Shown in pieces: positions 36,328 through 46,288 of a stretch of DNA of 64,000 nt. The DNA is from Halanaerobiales bacterium (GTDB taxonomy: Bacteria > Bacillota > Halanaerobiia > Halanaerobiales > Halanaerobiaceae). The position numbers and the translations under genes were made by a program. Below the pieces are notes generated by a model, which saw only the letters and a list, made by a program, of their open reading frames with translations, ran no database searches and was not told where the DNA came from. The DNA is taken from NCBI GenBank assembly GCA_016278485.1, contig JADQBT010000034.1, forward strand, positions 35,946 to 99,945, read 5' to 3'. The first letter of the stretch is position 1; each line of letters begins with the position of its first letter.

Positions 36328-36522
36328 ATGACCTAGACGGAAATAACGATAAGCTTTTTGGTTTTGTAATTTTTTATATTATCAGTTATAATTTAATATG
36401 GAACTCTTGAAAATAATGAGTTTCTAGAGATATCAATCATGTGGTTAAACTAACTCAGTTATTATTATGATTAGAGTCTAATATTGTGACAAATTATTCC
36501 TTCCTGAAAATCAAGATAACCC
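36328..36522. other. Intergenic region with no gene
   Basis: No ORF with a ribosome site and no clear terminator. A 62-codon open frame starting at 36486 runs across the tRNA promoter and into tRNA-Arg, so it is not accepted as a gene. Confidence 0.5.
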
Positions 36523-36551
36523 TTGACGAGAGGCTTATATACTGGTATAAT
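36523..36551 (+). promoter_or_regulatory. Promoter of the tRNA-Arg-tadA unit
   Basis: TTGACG at 36523, 17-base spacer, TATAAT at 36546. A leader of about 110 bases with the hairpin TTAACCC/GGGTTAA (36605-36625) precedes the tRNA; there is no T run after it. Confidence 0.8.
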
Positions 36552-36664
36552 GATATTCGTCGTCTGAAACAATCAGTCGTTTACTGGCTGTTGTTTTACG
36601 GTATTAACCCCAAAAAAAGGGTTAATAAAAGGGGGAATCCCCTATATAACACTAATCTTAACAT

Positions 36665-36741
<77 letters not shown>

Positions 36742-36764
36742 ATTATTTCAGGAGTTAACAATCA

Positions 36765-37229
36765 ATGAATATTGATAATAAATATATGGAAATGGCCCTG
36801 GCAGAAGCCAGGAAAGCGCTTGAGATTGATGAAGTTCCTATTGGTGCGGTTGTTGTCTGCAAAGGTGAAGTTGTAGGCCGGGGGTTTAATCTCCGGGAAA
36901 GAACCCAGGATCCAACTGCCCATGCTGAAATCATTGCTCTGCGTGATGCCGCCCGTAAATTTGCCAGCTGGCGTCTAGAAGAATGCCAGCTTTACGTGAC
37001 TCTAGAGCCTTGCCCAATGTGTGCAGGAGCGATACAACAGGCACGTATAAAAAGACTGGTTTATGGAGCGACAGACCCGAAAGCGGGTTATGTTGAATCT
37101 TTACACCAGCTATTGGCAGATAAACGGTTAAATCACAATGTAGAAGTAAGTGGAGGAGTACTGGCCAAAGAGTCGAGCCGACTCTTGCAAGATTTTTTCC
37201 GGCAGTTAAGATCCCGGAAGGATGGGTGA
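36765..37229 (+). CDS. tadA: tRNA-specific adenosine deaminase
   Basis: A 154-residue zinc deaminase that changes adenosine 34 of tRNA-Arg(ACG) to inosine. Catalytic motif HAE at residues 53-55 and the zinc cysteines in PCPMC (C83, C86) are intact, with the family segment RIKRLVYGATDPKAGYVESL. Start ATG behind CAGGAGTTAA. It sits 23 bases after its own substrate tRNA and its last 14 bases overlap the following tRNA-Ser. Its codons are less AT-biased than those of neighbouring accessory genes. Confidence 0.95.
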   Translation: MNIDNKYMEMALAEARKALEIDEVPIGAVVVCKGEVVGRGFNLRERTQDPTAHAEIIALRDAARKFASWRLEECQLYVTLEPCPMCAGAIQQARIKRLVYGATDPKAGYVESLHQLLADKRLNHNVEVSGGVLAKESSRLLQDFFRQLRSRKDG

Positions 37230-37307
37230 GTCTGGCTGAAACCGCTCGACTCGAAATCGAGTAGACATTTATATGTCTCGAGGGTTCAAATCCCTCTCCT
37301 TCCGCCA
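37216..37307 (+). tRNA. tRNA-Ser (anticodon CGA), overlapping the 3' end of tadA
   Basis: A 92-base type II tRNA with encoded CCA. Acceptor GGAAGGA/TCCTTCC, anticodon stem CTCGA/TCGAG with CGA at 37252-37254, a long variable arm (TAGACATTTATATGTCT), T loop GGTTCAAATCC. Its first 14 bases are also the last codons and stop of tadA. Confidence 0.96.
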
Positions 37308-37383
37308 TTTTTATTAGGATTGAAAGAATGAATTAAAGCGCTTACTTTCTTAGATCCTACATCTTACTTCTTATATCTAACAT

Positions 37384-37477
<94 letters not shown>

Positions 37478-37505
37478 AAATTAATGTAATTATGCTATTA
37501 AAATT

Positions 37506-37778
37506 TGGCCGTACTAGATGGGGTGGTAGCGGTGCCCTGTAACCTGCAACCCGCTATAGCAGGATTGACGTCTTAGCTGAGGGTCCCTCTTTTTAGGGTC
37601 TGGCCCTGGTAAGTAGTGTTGACAATTGGGTCTCGCGCAATGAAACTTTATGAATTCCGTCAGGACCGGGAGGTAGCAGCGGTAAATAATTGTTTTCATG
37701 TGCCGCGAGGGTGCCTGATTCGAGCCAACTGCCAGGGTAACGCCTGGGGAGAGTGTCTCGAGGCAAGGTGTGCGGCCA
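37506..37778 (+). ncRNA. scr: Signal recognition particle RNA, large Bacillus type (scRNA)
   Basis: About 273 bases whose ends pair (TGGCCGTAC with GTGCGGCCA). The 5' Alu-type block GGTAGCGGTGCCCTGTAACC and the helix 8 region GTCAGGACCGGGAGGTAGCAG, with the GGAG tetraloop that binds Ffh, match Bacillus scRNA closely. The large form with an Alu domain is typical of Bacillota. It lies 30 bases after tRNA-Ser with no clear promoter between, so it may be processed from a common transcript. Its place between tadA and dnaX is the same as in Bacillus subtilis. Confidence 0.95.
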
Positions 37779-37793
37779 CTTATAAATTTTATT

Positions 37794-37822
37794 AACACCC
37801 GGGGAAACTTGGGTGTTTTTTG
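37794..37822 (+). terminator. Rho-independent terminator of the SRP RNA
   Basis: AACACCC/GGGTGTT with loop GGGGAAACTT, followed by TTTTTTG. Confidence 0.88.
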
Positions 37823-37865
37823 TTTATATGATTAACTAAAAATTTAGAAAATCGAGGTGGAATTA

Positions 37866-39653
37866 ATGGCCTTTCTTTCTCTCTACAGGAAATATAGACC
37901 CGAGGACTTTTCTGATATAGTTGGTCAGAAGCATGTTGTCCGCACTTTAAGAAATGCTTTAAAACATGACCGTGTTGCCCATGCTTATTTATTTGCTGGC
38001 CCGCGGGGGACAGGAAAAACTTCAACTGCAAAAGTATTTGCACGTGCTTTGAATTGTGATAATCCGGGAGATGATCTTGAACCATGTGGTCTGTGTAATG
38101 CCTGCCAAAAAATTGCCAAGGGCAATTCAATTGATGTTATTGAAATAGATGCTGCTTCAAATCGCGGTATTGATGAAATTAGAGATTTGAGAGAGAAAGT
38201 CAAATTTTATCCAGGTGAAGGGCAATATAAAGTATATATTATTGATGAGGTCCATATGTTGACTAAAGGTGCTTTTAATGCTCTTTTGAAAACTCTGGAA
38301 GAACCACCAGAGAGTGTTATCTTTATTTTAGCAACTACGGAGCCGCATAAAGTAATTACAACGATTCTTTCTCGTTGTCAGCGGTTAGATTTTTCTTTGC
38401 TAGGTATTTCTGATATTAAGCAAAGATTAAATTATATCTGTCAGGCAGAAGGTTATCAGGTAAGTGACGAGGCTTTGAGTCTAATTGCCCATAGTTCCAG
38501 AGGTGGTATGCGTGATGCGATAAGTTTACTGGATCAGGCTATCTCTTTTTCTGATGGAGAACTTTCAGTTGACGCTATTCAAACAATGTTGGGTAAAGTA
38601 GAAAGAAAGGCTTTAGCCAATTTTATAAATGATTTGACAGCAGGAGATACTAGTTCTGCTTTAAATTTGGTAAATGATTTGCTGAGTAGAGGCTTAGGCT
38701 CGGCAAGGTTTATTGAGGATTTAATAGAATATTGTCGTGAATTATTACTTGTCAAAGAATGTGGTATTGATTCAGGTATACTTGAGTATTCTGTTGAATA
38801 TCTTAATCAACTCAGTGAAGAGGCTGAGCAATTAGCAACAGGTCGTTTGACAGCAATGATTGATATTTTGACAGATATTGACGAAAAATTGAAATATAGT
38901 AGTCAGCCAAGACTATTGTTGGAAATTGCTGTTGTCAAAATGAGTGTTGTTGAATATGATAATTATACGAACACTTTAGAAGAAAGAATATCTGAGTTGG
39001 AATATCAGCTAAGAAAACTTGCTAACTCTCAGACTAATATTAAAACTAGTCCTGCTAAAATGCAAGAGAATGATGATATGCAAGAGGAAATAGTTAAAGA
39101 AGAACCGGCGGAAGAGGTTTCTGCTAATGATGTTAATGAGTCTGAGCAGCCAAATAAGTCTGCTAAAGTTGTTTCAACTCAAAATTCAGCTTTTACATTA
39201 GATGATGTAAAAAATGCCTGGCCTGCTATTTTAAATTATATTAGGCAGGAAGATGTTTCAGTTCAGGCATTATTAAGAGAAGGTGAGCCAGTCAAAGTTG
39301 CAGCCGGGAAATTAGTAATAGCTTTTCCTGGTGATAAAAAATTCCATTATAAAGGTGCTCAACGCAATGAAACACTAATCAGTAAAGTTTGTCGTAATGT
39401 ATTGAGTCAAGTAGTTGAGTTAGAATTTATAATTGGTTCAGAAGATAAGCAAGATCAAGCTAATGCAGGAGATGAATTAGAAGAAGAGAGTAAAAAAAAA
39501 CAAGGTAATAACCAGAAAATGAATGGGTCGGAATCCAGCCCAACTAATTCAACTGACAACCATGAAGATAAGCTGGAAAAACTGGCCAGGATGTTTTCTG
39601 GAGAAATAGTCAAAGTGGATAGAAGTGTTTTGAACAAAAAGCAAGGGGGATAA
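37866..39653 (+). CDS. dnaX: DNA polymerase III subunits gamma/tau
   Basis: The start is ATG at 37866 behind GAGGTGGAATTA. The 595-residue clamp-loader ATPase has the usual beginning LSLYRKYRPEDFSDIVGQ, Walker A GPRGTGKTST, a four-cysteine zinc site (CDNPG..CGLCNACQK), Walker B IIDEVHMLT and sensor 1 ATTEPHKV. After residue 370 follows an acidic linker and a tau-like C-terminal domain. It loads the sliding clamp in replication. Next genes ybaB and recR form the standard dnaX-ybaB-recR unit, five bases and minus one base apart. Confidence 0.97.
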   Translation: MAFLSLYRKYRPEDFSDIVGQKHVVRTLRNALKHDRVAHAYLFAGPRGTGKTSTAKVFARALNCDNPGDDLEPCGLCNACQKIAKGNSIDVIEIDAASNRGIDEIRDLREKVKFYPGEGQYKVYIIDEVHMLTKGAFNALLKTLEEPPESVIFILATTEPHKVITTILSRCQRLDFSLLGISDIKQRLNYICQAEGYQVSDEALSLIAHSSRGGMRDAISLLDQAISFSDGELSVDAIQTMLGKVERKALANFINDLTAGDTSSALNLVNDLLSRGLGSARFIEDLIEYCRELLLVKECGIDSGILEYSVEYLNQLSEEAEQLATGRLTAMIDILTDIDEKLKYSSQPRLLLEIAVVKMSVVEYDNYTNTLEERISELEYQLRKLANSQTNIKTSPAKMQENDDMQEEIVKEEPAEEVSANDVNESEQPNKSAKVVSTQNSAFTLDDVKNAWPAILNYIRQEDVSVQALLREGEPVKVAAGKLVIAFPGDKKFHYKGAQRNETLISKVCRNVLSQVVELEFIIGSEDKQDQANAGDELEEESKKKQGNNQKMNGSESSPTNSTDNHEDKLEKLARMFSGEIVKVDRSVLNKKQGG

Positions 39654-39658
39654 AATTT

Positions 39659-39967
39659 ATGAATATGAATAAGTTAATGAAACAGGCACAGCAGATGCAA
39701 GCTAAAATGAATAAGATGCAAGAAGAGTTGGAAGATAAGACCATTGAAACTACTGCTGGTGGTGGCGCTATAAAAGTTGTCGTTAATGGTAAACAACAGC
39801 TAGTAGATTTGCAAATTGATCCAGATGCCGTAGATCCTGATGATGTAGAAATGCTAGAAGATTTAATCCTGGCAGCAGTCAATGAAGGGATGCGTAAAGT
39901 ACAGGATATGGTAAATGAAGAAATGGGCAAAGTAACTGGTGGTATGAATATACCAGGTATGTTTTAA
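39659..39967 (+). CDS. YbaB/EbfC family nucleoid-associated protein
   Basis: A 102-residue DNA-binding protein starting [24 protein letters not shown], with the family's coiled N-terminal helix, a [22 protein letters not shown] strand block and the methionine/glycine-rich end [10 protein letters not shown]. It binds DNA as a tweezer-shaped dimer. It lies between dnaX and recR as in most bacteria and overlaps recR by one base. Confidence 0.95.
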   Translation: MNMNKLMKQAQQMQAKMNKMQEELEDKTIETTAGGGAIKVVVNGKQQLVDLQIDPDAVDPDDVEMLEDLILAAVNEGMRKVQDMVNEEMGKVTGGMNIPGMF

Positions 39968-40563
39968 TGGAAGCATATCCCCGACCCATGGGGAAATTGA
40001 TTGGTGAGCTCAGCAAACTGCCGGGAATCGGGCCTAAAACGGCCCGCCGCCTGGCTTTCTATATTTTGGGACAATCTACAGGAGAAGTAAAAAATTTAGC
40101 AGAAGCTTTAACTGAGGCAAAAGAGAAGATTCATTATTGCTCTATTTGTAACCACCTTACTGCTGAGACAACCTGTTCTTTCTGCAGGTCACCTGAACGT
40201 GATCAGGATGTGGTTTGTGTAGTAGAGAGTCCTAAGGATGTAGTTGCGATGGAAAAAACAGGTGAATACCGTGGGCTTTATCATGTTCTTCATGGCGCAA
40301 TATCACCAATGGATGGTATTGGTCCTGACCAAATAAAGATAAGAAATTTATTACCCCGGCTTAAAGATGAAATTGAAGAAGTTATTGTTGCTACTGATCC
40401 TAATGCCGAAGGAGATGCAACAGCCATGTATATGGCGAAATTATTAAAACCACTGGGAGTTAAAGTGACCCGCATTGCCCATGGACTACCAGTTGGGGGA
40501 GATCTTGAATATGCTGATGAGGTAACTTTATCTAAAGCGCTCGAGGGTAGAAGAGAAATATAA
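39967..40563 (+). CDS. recR: Recombination protein RecR
   Basis: A 198-residue protein with the helix-hairpin-helix [17 protein letters not shown], a four-cysteine zinc finger ([17 protein letters not shown]) and a Toprim domain ([24 protein letters not shown]). It works with RecF and RecO in gap repair. The ATG overlaps the ybaB stop by one base. Confidence 0.97.
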   Translation: MEAYPRPMGKLIGELSKLPGIGPKTARRLAFYILGQSTGEVKNLAEALTEAKEKIHYCSICNHLTAETTCSFCRSPERDQDVVCVVESPKDVVAMEKTGEYRGLYHVLHGAISPMDGIGPDQIKIRNLLPRLKDEIEEVIVATDPNAEGDATAMYMAKLLKPLGVKVTRIAHGLPVGGDLEYADEVTLSKALEGRREI

Positions 40564-40606
40564 TAATGTATAAAAATGAGGCGTTCTGGTTATTGTAAGA
40601 TAAAGG

Positions 40607-41059
40607 GTGATTAAAATAGCTATCTCAAAAGCCCTTCTTTATTTTCTCACTGCTGCACTAGCTGGGGCGACCATGGCATTACAGGGAGGAGTTAATTCTG
40701 CTCTCAATAATAAGCTTGATGTGCTTTTAACAAATTTCATTGTCCATTTTTCAGCTGCACTGTTGCTAATAATACCTGTCTGCTGGCGTTATAAAGAGTT
40801 TACAAACAACTTTAGACAAGTACCCTGGTATTATTATTCAGGGGGTTTTTTAGCAATTGTTATTACCACAGGTGTGATTATTAGTCTGCCACCATTGGGG
40901 GCAGCCCGTGGAACAGCTGCAATTGTTGCAGCTCAGGTATTAACAGCTGCGTTAATAGATCATTTTGGCATATTGGGTTTTGAAAAAGATCCATTTACCT
41001 GGTTTAAAATGATTGGCGTTCTGTTAATAGTTGCAGGGGTGAGAATCATTCTAAAATAA
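40607..41059 (+). CDS. DMT-superfamily inner membrane protein (YdcZ/DUF606-like)
   Basis: A 150-residue protein with four or five hydrophobic helices, half the size of EamA proteins and matching the single-repeat YdcZ-type family: AGATMALQGGVNSALNNKL near the start and GVLLIVAGVRIILK at the end. These form dimers and probably export small molecules. Start codon is uncertain: GTG at 40607 lies inside an AAAGGGTGA that itself resembles a ribosome site. It separates recR from the yaaL homologue, where Bacillus has yaaL directly. Confidence 0.7.
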   Translation: MIKIAISKALLYFLTAALAGATMALQGGVNSALNNKLDVLLTNFIVHFSAALLLIIPVCWRYKEFTNNFRQVPWYYYSGGFLAIVITTGVIISLPPLGAARGTAAIVAAQVLTAALIDHFGILGFEKDPFTWFKMIGVLLIVAGVRIILK

Positions 41060-41073
41060 GGAGGATCAGCAGA

Positions 41074-41337
41074 GTGATTGCAAAGGTTCCTCTGGTGGAT
41101 TGGATCAGAGAAAAAAGGGAAGAATTCGAGCCATATTTAGTTGAAAAGATGATTACTCCGGCAAGAGATAATAGTCTAAAAGGAGAAATTGAGAAAGCGC
41201 GTCAGGAGTGGACTGCTGCCTGTCAATATTTTGATCAAGTTTCAGAACCTGATTTAGTAGATTATGCTACTTATGCAATGGCGGCAGCAAGAAAAAAATA
41301 TATGTACTTATTAAAAAGAGCAAAAAATAATTCTTAA
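41074..41337 (+). CDS. YaaL-like DUF2508 protein
   Basis: An 87-residue hydrophilic protein starting at GTG behind AAGGAGG. The C-terminal part (EIEKARQEWTAACQYFDQV then DYATYAMAAARKKYMYLLKRA) is the DUF2508 pattern. The homologue YaaL follows recR in Bacillus subtilis, which supports the assignment by position. Function unknown. Confidence 0.75.
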   Translation: MIAKVPLVDWIREKREEFEPYLVEKMITPARDNSLKGEIEKARQEWTAACQYFDQVSEPDLVDYATYAMAAARKKYMYLLKRAKNNS

Positions 41338-41346
41338 TAGTAGGAA

Positions 41347-41377
41347 AGCCCACCAAAAAAAGGTGGGCTATTTTTTT
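41347..41377 (+). terminator. Rho-independent terminator after the yaaL homologue
   Basis: AGCCCACC/GGTGGGCT with loop AAAAAAA, then TATTTTTTT. Confidence 0.93.
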
Positions 41378-41390
41378 ATTTGATAGTCTT

Positions 41391-42497
41391 TTAAAGTTCA
41401 ATTAGTTCATAGTCACAGCTTCCCATACCTAATTCTTCAGCATATTTTATTTGTCTAATACCTCCATCAGTATCTGGGTGAACATGCTTAAATTTATTTT
41501 CACCGTGTTCAATATTTTTATCAGCAAGAATACCTTTTGCCTCAGGTTCATTGTTAACTAAATCAAGTGATGCCTGTTCAAGAGCGACTGGATCTTTAGA
41601 AACTAAGATACCCAGATCGTCAACAATTGCTCTATCATTCCAAGAAGCACAGTCACAGTCAGGTGAAACATTTGTGACAAAGTTGATATAAGCTGTTTTA
41701 AGATCTTTAACAATACCGTATGTAAACTCTACTTGTCGTTCTTCTACACCTTCACTAGTGGCTTCCCATTCAATGTTGATTGCTTCAGTAGGACAGGTAA
41801 CTACACATTCGCCACAACCAATACAGTTTTCTTGGTCAATCTGACTTGTTTCTTGATTAATGATAATAGCATCTTCTGGACAATATTTAACACATTGTTT
41901 ACATTTAATACAATACTCTTCATCTATTTCAGGTAAAACTGCAGAATGCATCATCTGTTTACCGGCTCTACTACCAAGTCCCATCCCGATATTTTTAAAT
42001 GTACCACCAAAACCTGTCAATTGATGACCTTTAAAATGTGCAAGGCTGACTAACACATCAGCATGCATTACCTCAGACCCTACTTTAATTTTCTCAAAGT
42101 GCTTTAAATTAACTTCTACTTCCATCGTATTTTTCCCAGTGATCCCATCAGCAATGATGAGGGGAGCTTGTACAGTAGAATAACCAAATCCATTTGCAAT
42201 AGCACTATTTAAATGATCAACTGAATTAGATCTTTCTCCAACATATAGGGTGTTAGCGTCTGTAAGAAAAGGTTTTCCCTTTGCTTTTTTAATATCTTCA
42301 ACAAGTTGTCTAGTGAAAACAGGACGAATAAAAGCTGTATTGCCAGGTTCACCAAAATGTTGTTTAATTGCAACAAGGTCATTTTCTTCAATTAATTCGT
42401 GAAAGCCCGCTTTATAGAATAATTTACTAAGTTTTTTGATCAAACTTTCTTTATGGCTGGATGCTTTCATATTTGCATAATATACTTTACTAGACAT
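41391..42497 (-). CDS. DUF362 domain ferredoxin-type iron-sulfur protein
   Basis: A 368-residue cytoplasmic protein. The DUF362 fold surrounds two tandem [4Fe-4S] sites: CIKCKQCVKYCPEDA and CIGCGECVVTCPTEA near residues 197-240, all eight cysteines intact. A further cysteine pair occurs in VSPDCDCASWN. Proteins of this type are abundant in strict anaerobes and presumably move electrons, but no reaction is established. ATG behind AAGGAGGAAATA. It is the only minus-strand gene in the block between 18 and 52 kb. Confidence 0.85.
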   Translation of the reverse strand: MSSKVYYANMKASSHKESLIKKLSKLFYKAGFHELIEENDLVAIKQHFGEPGNTAFIRPVFTRQLVEDIKKAKGKPFLTDANTLYVGERSNSVDHLNSAIANGFGYSTVQAPLIIADGITGKNTMEVEVNLKHFEKIKVGSEVMHADVLVSLAHFKGHQLTGFGGTFKNIGMGLGSRAGKQMMHSAVLPEIDEEYCIKCKQCVKYCPEDAIIINQETSQIDQENCIGCGECVVTCPTEAINIEWEATSEGVEERQVEFTYGIVKDLKTAYINFVTNVSPDCDCASWNDRAIVDDLGILVSKDPVALEQASLDLVNNEPEAKGILADKNIEHGENKFKHVHPDTDGGIRQIKYAEELGMGSCDYELIEL

Positions 42498-42573
42498 ACT
42501 ATTTCCTCCTTGTATTTTAATACTTATTTGGTTAATATTATATGATAATATAATAACATAAGCAAACTATCTC

Positions 42574-42602
42574 TTGACATCATGTATGCTCTTTGTTAAA
42601 AT
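42574..42602 (+). promoter_or_regulatory. Promoter of guaB
   Basis: TTGACA at 42574, 17-base spacer, TAAAAT at 42597, 48 bases before the ATG. Confidence 0.82.
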
Positions 42603-42622
42603 ACTTAAAATATTAAAGATAA

Positions 42623-44110
<1,488 letters not shown>

Positions 44111-44208
44111 AAGAACTGTTGTCAATTTTACAGTAATAAACCAGTTGACATATTACTATAATATTTGTAAGTCAAATTGACATTGGCTCAAAACAGGGGG
44201 AAATAAAG

Positions 44209-45141
44209 TTGACAGAGAATAGGAAAAAGGAAAAATTAGTAATAATTGGTGGTGGGCCAGCTGGTCTAAGTGCTGCAATTTATGCTGCCCGCGCTGGATT
44301 AGATCCAGTTGTAATTAATGGACCAGAACCAGGTGGACAGATCACAACAACATCTGAATTAGAAAACTATCCCGGATTTCCAGGCGGTATCGGTGGTTTT
44401 GATTTGATGCAAAAAGTTACTGAACAGGCGCTGAGCTTTGATGCAAGGTTAGAATATGAAATAGTTGAAAAAGTTGATTTTAAAAAGAGAGAATTTTTGA
44501 TAGATACGGATATGACTAATTATCAAGCCGAAGCCGTAATAATTGCAACAGGAGCGGAGCCACGTATGTTAGGTCTTGATCGGGAGAATGAATTGAGAGG
44601 AAGTGGGATTTCCTATTGTGCAACATGTGATGGTGCTTTCTTTAGAAATAAGGAAATAGCAATTGTTGGTGGTGGAGATACGGCATTATGGGAAGCTACA
44701 TTTTTGACTAAATTTGCGTCTAAAGTATATTTGTTACATCGTCGTGATGAATTTCGCGGAACAAAAATATTAGGTGATCGTGTTAAAGCAAATGAAAAAA
44801 TAGAGATTCTCTGGAATACGGAAATCAAAGAACTAACGGGTGAAAATAAGCTTTCTGGTATAAATGTAGAGAATAATAAGACCAATGAAGCATATCATAT
44901 AGATCTTAGTGGTGTCTTTATTGCAATTGGTCATAAACCGCGTTCTGGTTTATTTAAAGATTTTATTGATATTGATCAGGGAGGTTATATCATTACTGAT
45001 GCTAAGCAGCAAACCAGTTTAGCAGGAGTATATGCGGCTGGAGATGTTCAGGATGATGTATATAGACAGGTTATTACTGCGGCGGCATCTGGAGCAAAGG
45101 CTGCTATGCAGATTGAAAAGTATTTTGCAAGTGTTGAGTAG
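44209..45141 (+). CDS. trxB: Thioredoxin reductase
   Basis: A 310-residue flavoprotein starting at TTG behind GGGGGAAATAA. FAD motif IIGGGPAGLSAAIYAARAG at the N-terminus, redox-active disulfide CATC at residues 137-140, NADPH motif GGGDTALWEA and C-terminal AAGDVQDD. It reduces thioredoxin with NADPH. The 98-base upstream gap holds a TTGACA at 44145 and a palindrome GTCAAATTGAC (44172), but no well-spaced -10 box for that -35. A hairpin follows the gene. Confidence 0.95.
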   Translation: MTENRKKEKLVIIGGGPAGLSAAIYAARAGLDPVVINGPEPGGQITTTSELENYPGFPGGIGGFDLMQKVTEQALSFDARLEYEIVEKVDFKKREFLIDTDMTNYQAEAVIIATGAEPRMLGLDRENELRGSGISYCATCDGAFFRNKEIAIVGGGDTALWEATFLTKFASKVYLLHRRDEFRGTKILGDRVKANEKIEILWNTEIKELTGENKLSGINVENNKTNEAYHIDLSGVFIAIGHKPRSGLFKDFIDIDQGGYIITDAKQQTSLAGVYAAGDVQDDVYRQVITAAASGAKAAMQIEKYFASVE

Positions 45142-45170
45142 ACTACTTTATAGGAGTATATTTTAGCTAA

Positions 45171-45214
45171 GCTGCCTTTTGGCCAGTTAATTAACTGGTT
45201 TGGAGGCAGCTTTA
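45171..45214 (+). terminator. Hairpin terminator of trxB
   Basis: GCTGCC/GGCAGC outer stem with an inner perfect palindrome CCAGTTAATTAACTGG, followed by TTTAATATT. The U tract is weak. Confidence 0.65.
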
Positions 45215-45220
45215 ATATTA

Positions 45221-45249
45221 TTGAAAATAAGTCGTCTATATTATATAAT
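45221..45249 (+). promoter_or_regulatory. Promoter of the tmk-metG operon
   Basis: TTGAAA at 45221, 17-base spacer, TATAAT at 45244, 39 bases before the tmk start. Confidence 0.78.
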
Positions 45250-45287
45250 GGAGAAAACAGAAGAAGTTTTGGAGAGGAGTATATTCC

Positions 45288-45914
45288 TTGCCTGATGGAT
45301 TATTTATTACTTTTGAAGGAATTGAAGGTTCCGGTAAGTCAACCCAGATCAATTTATTATATGAAAAACTGAAAGCAGAAGGACATGATCCGGTTATTAC
45401 AAGAGAACCGGGTGGAACCATGATTGGTAGAAAAATTAGAGATATTTTACTTGATCCAGAACATGATATGATGGATTATCGTACAGAAATATTACTTTAT
45501 GCGGCAGATAGGGCTCAGGATGTAAAAGAAAATATTGCCCCAGCACTTGCAAAAGGGAAGATCGTACTGGCAGATCGCTTTGTTGATTCCAATCTGGCCT
45601 ATCAAGCGTATGGTCGAGGTCTTGATTATGATTTTATACGTAAGATAAACAGTTGGGTAATTGAACCTTATTGGCCTGAAATAACTTTTATTTTGGATAT
45701 TAATTTAGAAGAAGGTTTGAGAAGGGCTAAAGCGATGACAGCTGATGCTAGTGGAGATCGACTTGAAAGAGAAGTGATTACATTTCATCAGAAGGTGCGG
45801 GATGCATATCTGGAAATGGCAAAAGAAGATAGATTTGTATTAATTAATGCTAATCAATCAGCCAGTAAGATACAGCAAAAGATTTATAATAATATCTTAG
45901 GGAGGTTATCTTAA
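45288..45914 (+). CDS. tmk: Thymidylate kinase
   Basis: A 208-residue kinase starting at TTG nine bases after GGAGAGGAG. P-loop FEGIEGSGKSTQ, the DR(F/Y) motif in DRFVDSNLAYQAYGRG, TREPGGT, and the lid GDRLERE. It phosphorylates dTMP to dTDP. First gene of the tmk-darA-holB-ricT-yabA-trmN-rsmI-metG row; it overlaps darA by one base. Confidence 0.96.
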   Translation: MPDGLFITFEGIEGSGKSTQINLLYEKLKAEGHDPVITREPGGTMIGRKIRDILLDPEHDMMDYRTEILLYAADRAQDVKENIAPALAKGKIVLADRFVDSNLAYQAYGRGLDYDFIRKINSWVIEPYWPEITFILDINLEEGLRRAKAMTADASGDRLEREVITFHQKVRDAYLEMAKEDRFVLINANQSASKIQQKIYNNILGRLS

Positions 45915-46273
45915 TGGAAAAGAAAGCTAAAATGGGTGAAACTGTAAAGATGATTATTGCAGTTGTGCATGATCATGATGCAGGTGATTTAATGGAGGCA
46001 TTGAGTAATGCAAGTTTTCAAGCTACCAGAATGGCTTCTACCGGAGGTTTTCTGCGCGAAGGAAATACTACATTTATGATTGGTTCTGATGAAGAACATG
46101 TCGAAAATGTACTTGATATTATAAAAGAAAACTGTGAATCTCGCAAAAAAACTGTGGCCCCCATGACACCTGTTGCTAATTCACTAGAAGGGTATTATTC
46201 TTTTCCTATGGAAGTGCAGATCGGTGGAGCAACAGTCTTTATTTTAGATGTAGAAAAATTTCTTAAGTTGTAA
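45914..46273 (+). CDS. darA: PII-like cyclic di-AMP receptor (DarA/PstA, YaaQ)
   Basis: A 119-residue protein with the PII-like fold. The motif RMASTGGFLREGNTTFMIG is the characteristic binding loop of DarA/PstA, and QIGGATVFILDVEKF forms the last strand. It binds cyclic di-AMP as a trimer in Bacillus and Listeria. It lies between tmk and holB as in Bacillus subtilis (yaaQ), but the small yaaR gene normally following it is absent. ATG at 45914 overlaps the tmk stop; internal methionines at codons 7 and 13 are alternative starts. Confidence 0.9.
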   Translation: MEKKAKMGETVKMIIAVVHDHDAGDLMEALSNASFQATRMASTGGFLREGNTTFMIGSDEEHVENVLDIIKENCESRKKTVAPMTPVANSLEGYYSFPMEVQIGGATVFILDVEKFLKL

Positions 46274-46288
46274 AGGAGAATTTTATTA

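Noticed and set aside
36931..37308. 125-codon minus-strand frame across tadA and tRNA-Ser
   Set aside because: Antisense to tadA and a tRNA; the MAEGEGFEPSRH start is the familiar spurious translation of tRNA-Ser antisense.
37514..38130. Minus-strand open frames of 94 and 112 codons over the SRP RNA and the start of dnaX
   Set aside because: They are antisense to a clear structured RNA and to dnaX, have no ribosome sites and encode no recognisable domain.
44145..44162. TTGACA and TATAAT before trxB as a promoter
   Set aside because: They are only six bases apart, too close for a sigma-A promoter.
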